From contig JQNH01000001.1 in the NCBI GenBank assembly GCA_000745135.1, positions 2,666,001 to 2,730,000 of the forward strand: a DNA stretch of 64,000 nucleotides. Direction: 5' to 3'. Position numbers and translations under genes: made by a program. The stretch's first letter is position 1; each line of letters starts with the position of its first letter. Source of the DNA: Rhizobiales bacterium YIM 77505 (GTDB lineage: Bacteria; Pseudomonadota; Alphaproteobacteria; Rhizobiales; Beijerinckiaceae). This document shows positions 60,729 through 64,000 of this stretch, in pieces. The notes under the pieces are model-generated. The model did no database searches. It was not told the DNA's origin and saw nothing but the letters and a program-made list of their open reading frames with translations.

Positions 60729-61754
60729 ATGAATCTCGAACAACTCAACAGGATCGCGACGGCGATGGTGCAGCCGGGCAAGGGCATCCTCGCCGCGGAT
60801 GAGAGTTCGTCGACCATCAAGAAGCGCTTCGACGCCATCGGCGTCGAGTCGACGCCCGAGAACAGGCGCGACTATCGGGAACTCCTGTTCCGCTCGACAG
60901 ACGCGATGCGGAACTACATCTCCGGCGTCATCCTCTACGACGAGACCATCCGTCAGAGCGCCAAGGATGGCACCCCGCTCGTCAAGCTCATCGAGCAGGC
61001 GGGCTCGATCCCTGGGATCAAGGTCGACACGGGCGCCAAGCCGCTGCCCTTCTGCCCCGGCGAAACGGTCACCGAGGGCCTCGACGGGCTGCGCGAGCGC
61101 CTCAAGGAGTACTACGGCCTTGGCGCCCGCTTCGCCAAGTGGCGCGCGGTGATCGATATCGGCCGGGACATCCCGAGCTACACCTGCATCAAGGCGAACG
61201 CCCACGCGCTCGCCCGTTATGCGGCGCTCTGTCAGGAGGCCGACATTGTGCCGATCGTCGAGCCCGAGGTGCTCATGGATGGCGACCACGACATCGATCG
61301 CTGCGCGGTCGTCACCGAGTGGGTACTGAAGGAGGTGTATCAGGAGCTCTACTACAACCGCGTCGTCCTCGAGGGCACGGTGCTGAAGCCCAACATGGTC
61401 ATCGCCGGCAAGAAGTGCGCAAAGCAGGCCTCCGTAGAGGAAGTCGCCGAGAAGACCATCATGGTCCTGAAGCGCTGCGTGCCGGCCGCGGTGCCGGGCA
61501 TCGCCTTCCTGTCGGGGGGCCAGTCGGATGAAGAGGCGACTGCGCATCTCAACGCCATGAACCGCATCGGCGGCTTCCCCTGGAAGATGACGTTTTCTTA
61601 CGGCCGCGCCCTCCAAGCGGCGCCGCAGAAGGCGTGGTCCGGCAAGCCGGAGAACGTGTCGGCCGCCCAAGCCGCCTTCTCGCACCGCGCCAAGATGAAC
61701 GGCCTTGCCACCCTCGGACAGTGGAAGCCAGAGCTCGAGAAGAGGGCCGCCTGA
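60729..61754 (+). CDS. Class I fructose-bisphosphate aldolase
   Basis: A 341-residue Schiff-base aldolase of the eukaryotic type. The imine Lys is in VLEGTVLKPNMVIAGK (about residue 230); KGILAADESSSTIKKRF at the start and GGQSDEEATAHLNAMN near residue 270 are class I motifs. GGAAGA precedes the ATG. A terminator follows at 61783. 118 bases separate it from pgk, so it may have its own promoter. Confidence 0.95.
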   Translation: MNLEQLNRIATAMVQPGKGILAADESSSTIKKRFDAIGVESTPENRRDYRELLFRSTDAMRNYISGVILYDETIRQSAKDGTPLVKLIEQAGSIPGIKVDTGAKPLPFCPGETVTEGLDGLRERLKEYYGLGARFAKWRAVIDIGRDIPSYTCIKANAHALARYAALCQEADIVPIVEPEVLMDGDHDIDRCAVVTEWVLKEVYQELYYNRVVLEGTVLKPNMVIAGKKCAKQASVEEVAEKTIMVLKRCVPAAVPGIAFLSGGQSDEEATAHLNAMNRIGGFPWKMTFSYGRALQAAPQKAWSGKPENVSAAQAAFSHRAKMNGLATLGQWKPELEKRAA

Positions 61755-61782
61755 CCGGGCTTTCGCCGCATTTGCCTTGAAG

Positions 61783-61805
61783 ACGGGGCCGAGAGGCCCC
61801 GTTTT
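61783..61805 (+). terminator. Intrinsic terminator after aldolase gene
   Basis: Stem ACGGGGCC / GGCCCCGT (61783-61790 with 61795-61802) and GAGA loop, then TTTTG. The next gene starts 27 bases later at 61832, so only part of the transcription may stop here. Confidence 0.75.
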
Positions 61806-61831
61806 GTCGTGGCGCCCCAAATCGCCAGCCC

Positions 61832-62479
61832 ATGCCAGAGCCGACACCGCAGCTTTATCTCCTCAGCCCGCTTATCGACGATCCGGAAAGCTTCGCGCCC
61901 ACCCTGGCGCAAGCCTGCACCGGGGGCGCGATCGCTGCCGTGCTCCTGCGCCTCGCCCCTGCCGACGAGCGCAGCCTCGTCAACCAGGTGAAAGTCCTTG
62001 CTCCTCTTGTCCAGGAGTACGGCGCGGCAGCCGTGATCGCTGGTCCCCACGAGGCGGACTTGGCGCTGATCGCTGCCCGGGGCGGAGCCGATGGAATCCA
62101 CATCGAAGGGGCAGGCCTCGCCGAGGCCAGGAGCCTGCGCGAGCGGCTCAAGGGCCGGATCCTCGGTGCCGGCGCGCTGAAGTCCAGGCACGAGGCGATG
62201 TCGGTCGGCGAGGCAGGCGTCGACTACGTGATGTTCGGCGAGCCTCGTTCCGATGGAGCCCTGCCGCCGCTGGAAGCCGTCGCCGAGCGGGCTGCCTGGT
62301 GGGCGGAAATCTTCGAGACGCCCTGCGTCGCCTATGCCCCCACGCTCGACGCCATCCCTCGTCTGACCGCCACCGGCGCCGAGTTCGTAGCGGCCGGGAC
62401 AGTCGTCTGGAACTCGTCCGACCCTGCAGCAGCCGTTCGGGCGGCGCTCGATGCTCTGGCGCAAGGAGAGCGCCGGTGA
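61832..62479 (+). CDS. Diverged thiamine-phosphate-synthase-like protein
   Basis: A 215-residue TIM-barrel protein of the ThiE/TenI superfamily. It keeps LYLLSPLIDD and a C-terminal FVAAGTVVWN but the ThiE core VHLGQ(E/D)D is replaced by IHIEGAGLAEARSL, and the phosphate loop by YVMFGEPRSDG. These changes make a true TMP synthase activity doubtful. The position behind fba is shared by other Rhizobiales ThiE-like proteins. Function unproven. Confidence 0.82.
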   Translation: MPEPTPQLYLLSPLIDDPESFAPTLAQACTGGAIAAVLLRLAPADERSLVNQVKVLAPLVQEYGAAAVIAGPHEADLALIAARGGADGIHIEGAGLAEARSLRERLKGRILGAGALKSRHEAMSVGEAGVDYVMFGEPRSDGALPPLEAVAERAAWWAEIFETPCVAYAPTLDAIPRLTATGAEFVAAGTVVWNSSDPAAAVRAALDALAQGERR

Positions 62480-63414
62480 AACGGCGCCTCCCGGCTGTCA
62501 TCCTGGCGGCGACCCTGGGCTCGAGCGCGCTGGCCCAGGCAACCGCCTTGCGCCCCACTGTGGATGCGCCGCCGGCCAGCGTGCCCGATCTCGCCTATGG
62601 TGCCTACCAGCGCGGGCTTTACATCCAGGCCCTGCGGGAGGCGACTGCCCGGCTCGAGAAGGATCCCAACGACGCGCCCGCCATGACGCTCCTGGGCGAA
62701 CTCTACAACCAGGGGCTCGGCGTCCGGCAGGATCCGGAAAAGGCGGCCGAGTGGTATCGCCTCGCGGCACAACGGGGAGATTCCCGTGCCCTGTCCGCCC
62801 TCGGGCTGATGGCGTTTGACGGCCGCGGCATGGCGAAGGACCCGGCGCAGGGCCGCGCTTGGCTCGAGGCAGCGGCCGCGGCCGGGGAGCCGCGCGCCGC
62901 CTTCAACCTGGCCCTCATCCTCCTCGCAACCGGCGCCGACGCGGACGCTGAGAAGGCCGCGACGCTCTTCGAGCGCGCGGCGACGGCCGAGATCGCGGAT
63001 GCGCAACACGCCCTCGGCGTCCTTTACCTGCGCGGCCGCGGCGTGAGGCGCGACGTGACGGAAGCGGCACGCTGGTTCCGCAAGGCCGCGGACAACGGCA
63101 GCGTCGCCGGCGAGGTCGAATACGCGATCCTCCTTTTCAACGGCGACGGCGTGCCCACCAACGAAGCGCTCGCGGCCCGCTATTTCCGCCATGCCGCCTG
63201 GCGCGGCAATGCCGTCGCCCAGAATCGCCTGGCTCGGCTCTACGCGGCAGGGCGAGGCGTCCCCAAGAACCTCGTCGAGGCCGCCGCCTGGCACCTCGTC
63301 GCCGCACGGCAGGGACTCACCGACGCGTGGCTCGACCAGTCCCTCCGTGGCCTGTCAGCGGACGATTGGGCGAAGGCGGAGAAGCTTGCCGCCGAGCGTG
63401 CCGAGCGGACCTGA
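62476..63414 (+). CDS. Secreted Sel1-repeat protein
   Basis: A 312-residue protein with a signal peptide (LPAVILAATLGSSALAQ) and about six Sel1/TPR-like repeats of 36 residues (for example AMTLLGELYNQGLGVRQDPEKAAEWYRLAAQRGDSRALSALGLMAFDGRGMAKDP). Such solenoids bind proteins in the periplasm. GTG start at 62476 overlaps the stop of the previous gene (GTGA) with GGAGAG upstream. The longer frame from 61705 is an artefact. Confidence 0.88.
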   Translation: MKRRLPAVILAATLGSSALAQATALRPTVDAPPASVPDLAYGAYQRGLYIQALREATARLEKDPNDAPAMTLLGELYNQGLGVRQDPEKAAEWYRLAAQRGDSRALSALGLMAFDGRGMAKDPAQGRAWLEAAAAAGEPRAAFNLALILLATGADADAEKAATLFERAATAEIADAQHALGVLYLRGRGVRRDVTEAARWFRKAADNGSVAGEVEYAILLFNGDGVPTNEALAARYFRHAAWRGNAVAQNRLARLYAAGRGVPKNLVEAAAWHLVAARQGLTDAWLDQSLRGLSADDWAKAEKLAAERAERT

Positions 63415-63461
63415 ACCATTACTCCCCGCGCAGGCAGCAGCATCCGCAGGCTTGACGGAAG

Positions 63462-63496
63462 GGGCGGCGCCATCCTCCCCCAAGATGGCGCCGCCC
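63462..63496 (+). ncRNA. Strong hairpin with C-rich loop upstream of suhB
   Basis: A perfect 13-bp stem (GGGCGGCGCCATC / GATGGCGCCGCCC) with loop CTCCCCCAA, 96 bases before suhB. The loop is complementary to ribosome-binding sites (GGGGGAG). A second stem AGCCGC/GCGGCT follows near 63502-63522. Alphaproteobacteria carry a described suhB-associated RNA motif; this could be that element, or a small RNA. No poly-T follows. Strand is uncertain. Confidence 0.4.
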
Positions 63497-63591
63497 ACCC
63501 CAGCCGCACCTTTGGCGCGGCTCGGCCCTTCGCTTGCAGGGAGGGAGGCGCAAGGCTTGACGCGCCTTGCGGCGGATGGTCTGACGCCGCC

Positions 63592-64000
63592 ATGATCCGC
63601 TCCCCCATCATGACCGTCATGACCGACGCGGTGATGAAAGCCGCGCGCTCCCTCAAGCGTGATTTCGGCGAGGTCGAAAACCTCCAGGTGTCACGCAAGG
63701 GCCCTGGGGATTTCGTCTCGGCCGCCGATCGCCGGGCCGAGCAGATCCTCCGCGACGCCCTCGTCAAGGCGCGCCCGGGCTACGGGCTCGTCATGGAGGA
63801 AACCGGGGTCGTCGAGGGTACGGATAAGAGCCACCGCTGGCATATCGACCCCCTCGACGGCACCACCAACTTCCTCCACGGGCTCCCGCAATTTGCGATC
63901 TCCGTGGGCCTCGAGCGGGAAGGCCAGATCGTGGCCGGGGTCATCTACAATCCGGTCCTCGACGAGATGTTCGTCGCCGAGAAGGGCAAGGGCGCCTATC
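63592..64000 (+). CDS. suhB: Inositol monophosphatase family protein, 3' end cut by window edge
   Basis: A partial frame of 136 codons from ATG at 63592. EET (VMEETGVVEG) and DPLDGTTNFLHGLPQFAISVGL are the metal-binding motifs of inositol monophosphatases; VYNPVLDEMFVAEKGKGAY follows as VIYNPVLDEMF. In alphaproteobacteria the gene is annotated suhB. The C-terminal third lies outside the window. Confidence 0.92.
   Translation, partial: MIRSPIMTVMTDAVMKAARSLKRDFGEVENLQVSRKGPGDFVSAADRRAEQILRDALVKARPGYGLVMEETGVVEGTDKSHRWHIDPLDGTTNFLHGLPQFAISVGLEREGQIVAGVIYNPVLDEMFVAEKGKGAY

Noticed and set aside
61705-62475. Long N-terminal extension of the Sel1 protein
   Set aside because: It runs through the ThiE-like gene in another frame; GTG at 62476 with GGAGAG and a signal peptide is the real start.
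1-64000. CRISPR arrays, prophage, insertion sequences, tRNA or rRNA genes
   Set aside because: No spaced repeats, no transposase or phage structural genes, and no cloverleaf or rRNA sequence were recognised on reading both strands by eye.

Overview
The window is a stretch of high-GC chromosome from an alphaproteobacterium, most likely a Hyphomicrobiales (Rhizobiales) member near the Methylobacteriaceae/Salinarimonadaceae/Beijerinckiaceae. Supporting features are homospermidine synthase beside a eukaryotic-like ornithine decarboxylase, Irr-type iron boxes at bacterioferritin genes, phasins behind TGC-N3-GCA repeats, CheZ next to a single-domain CheY, a PdhS-like kinase, a zapA/6S RNA/formyl-THF cyclo-ligase block, and yebC-ruvC/ruvA-ruvB/ybgC. 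I saw no rRNA, tRNA, CRISPR array, insertion sequence or prophage. Most of it reads as ordinary core genome with a few accessory insertions.

Region by region. 1-6912: ribF (cut by the left edge), a MaoC hydratase, cheY and a cheZ-like phosphatase, a HAD phosphatase, a degenerate EAL protein and a membrane TPR protein. 7080-12800: an omega-amino acid transaminase, a gene-poor 670-base stretch with palindromic repeats, a good promoter and a Cys-rich small protein, then Kelch, WD40, a small CPSCPG protein and DUF2937. 12883-17806: a polyamine block (homospermidine synthase, membrane protein, GNAT, ornithine decarboxylase) with a long structured leader upstream of the decarboxylase carrying a terminator and a mutually exclusive hairpin. 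This is best explained as the alphaproteobacterial speF leader. 17967-24691: periplasmic glucan protein, RimI-like GNAT, DMT exporter, two TadE-like pseudopilins, phosphomannomutase, AA-clan protease. 24839-31444: KDGal kinase, a possible micro-ORF, upp and URC4 (uracil catabolism), VOC protein, TRAP permeases DctM/DctQ.

31681-41452: bfd and bfr, each preceded by an Irr/ICE-like inverted repeat; an acyl-CoA ligase/GNAT fusion; a Tyr-rich secreted protein; an acyl-CoA dehydrogenase; a PdhS-like histidine kinase; two phasins behind a 20-bp tandem operator. 41594-47633: SGNH-like protein, MFS/spermidine-synthase fusion, PYROXD2-like oxidoreductase, small secreted protein. 47617-53052: the usual yebC-ruvC-ruvA-ruvB-ybgC order, broken by an outer-membrane beta-barrel gene with a 12-C tract in its upstream region and by a MazF/PemK-like gene that overlaps a 34-codon ORF. 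53197-55576: YmdB-like phosphoesterase, formyl-THF cyclo-ligase, 6S RNA, zapA, DUF4164. 55806-64000: central carbon cluster tkt, gap, a tail-anchored coiled-coil protein coupled to pgk, pgk, class I fba, a diverged ThiE-like protein, a Sel1-repeat protein, a strong hairpin and suhB (cut by the right edge).

The best candidates for new biology are the possible phase-variable promoter of the beta-barrel gene, the MazF-like gene with its overlapping micro-ORF inside the ruv cluster, the promoter-plus-dyad and 300-nt leader of the Cys-rich protein, and the tail-anchored protein and diverged ThiE homologue inside the glycolytic operon. All are inferences from sequence alone.
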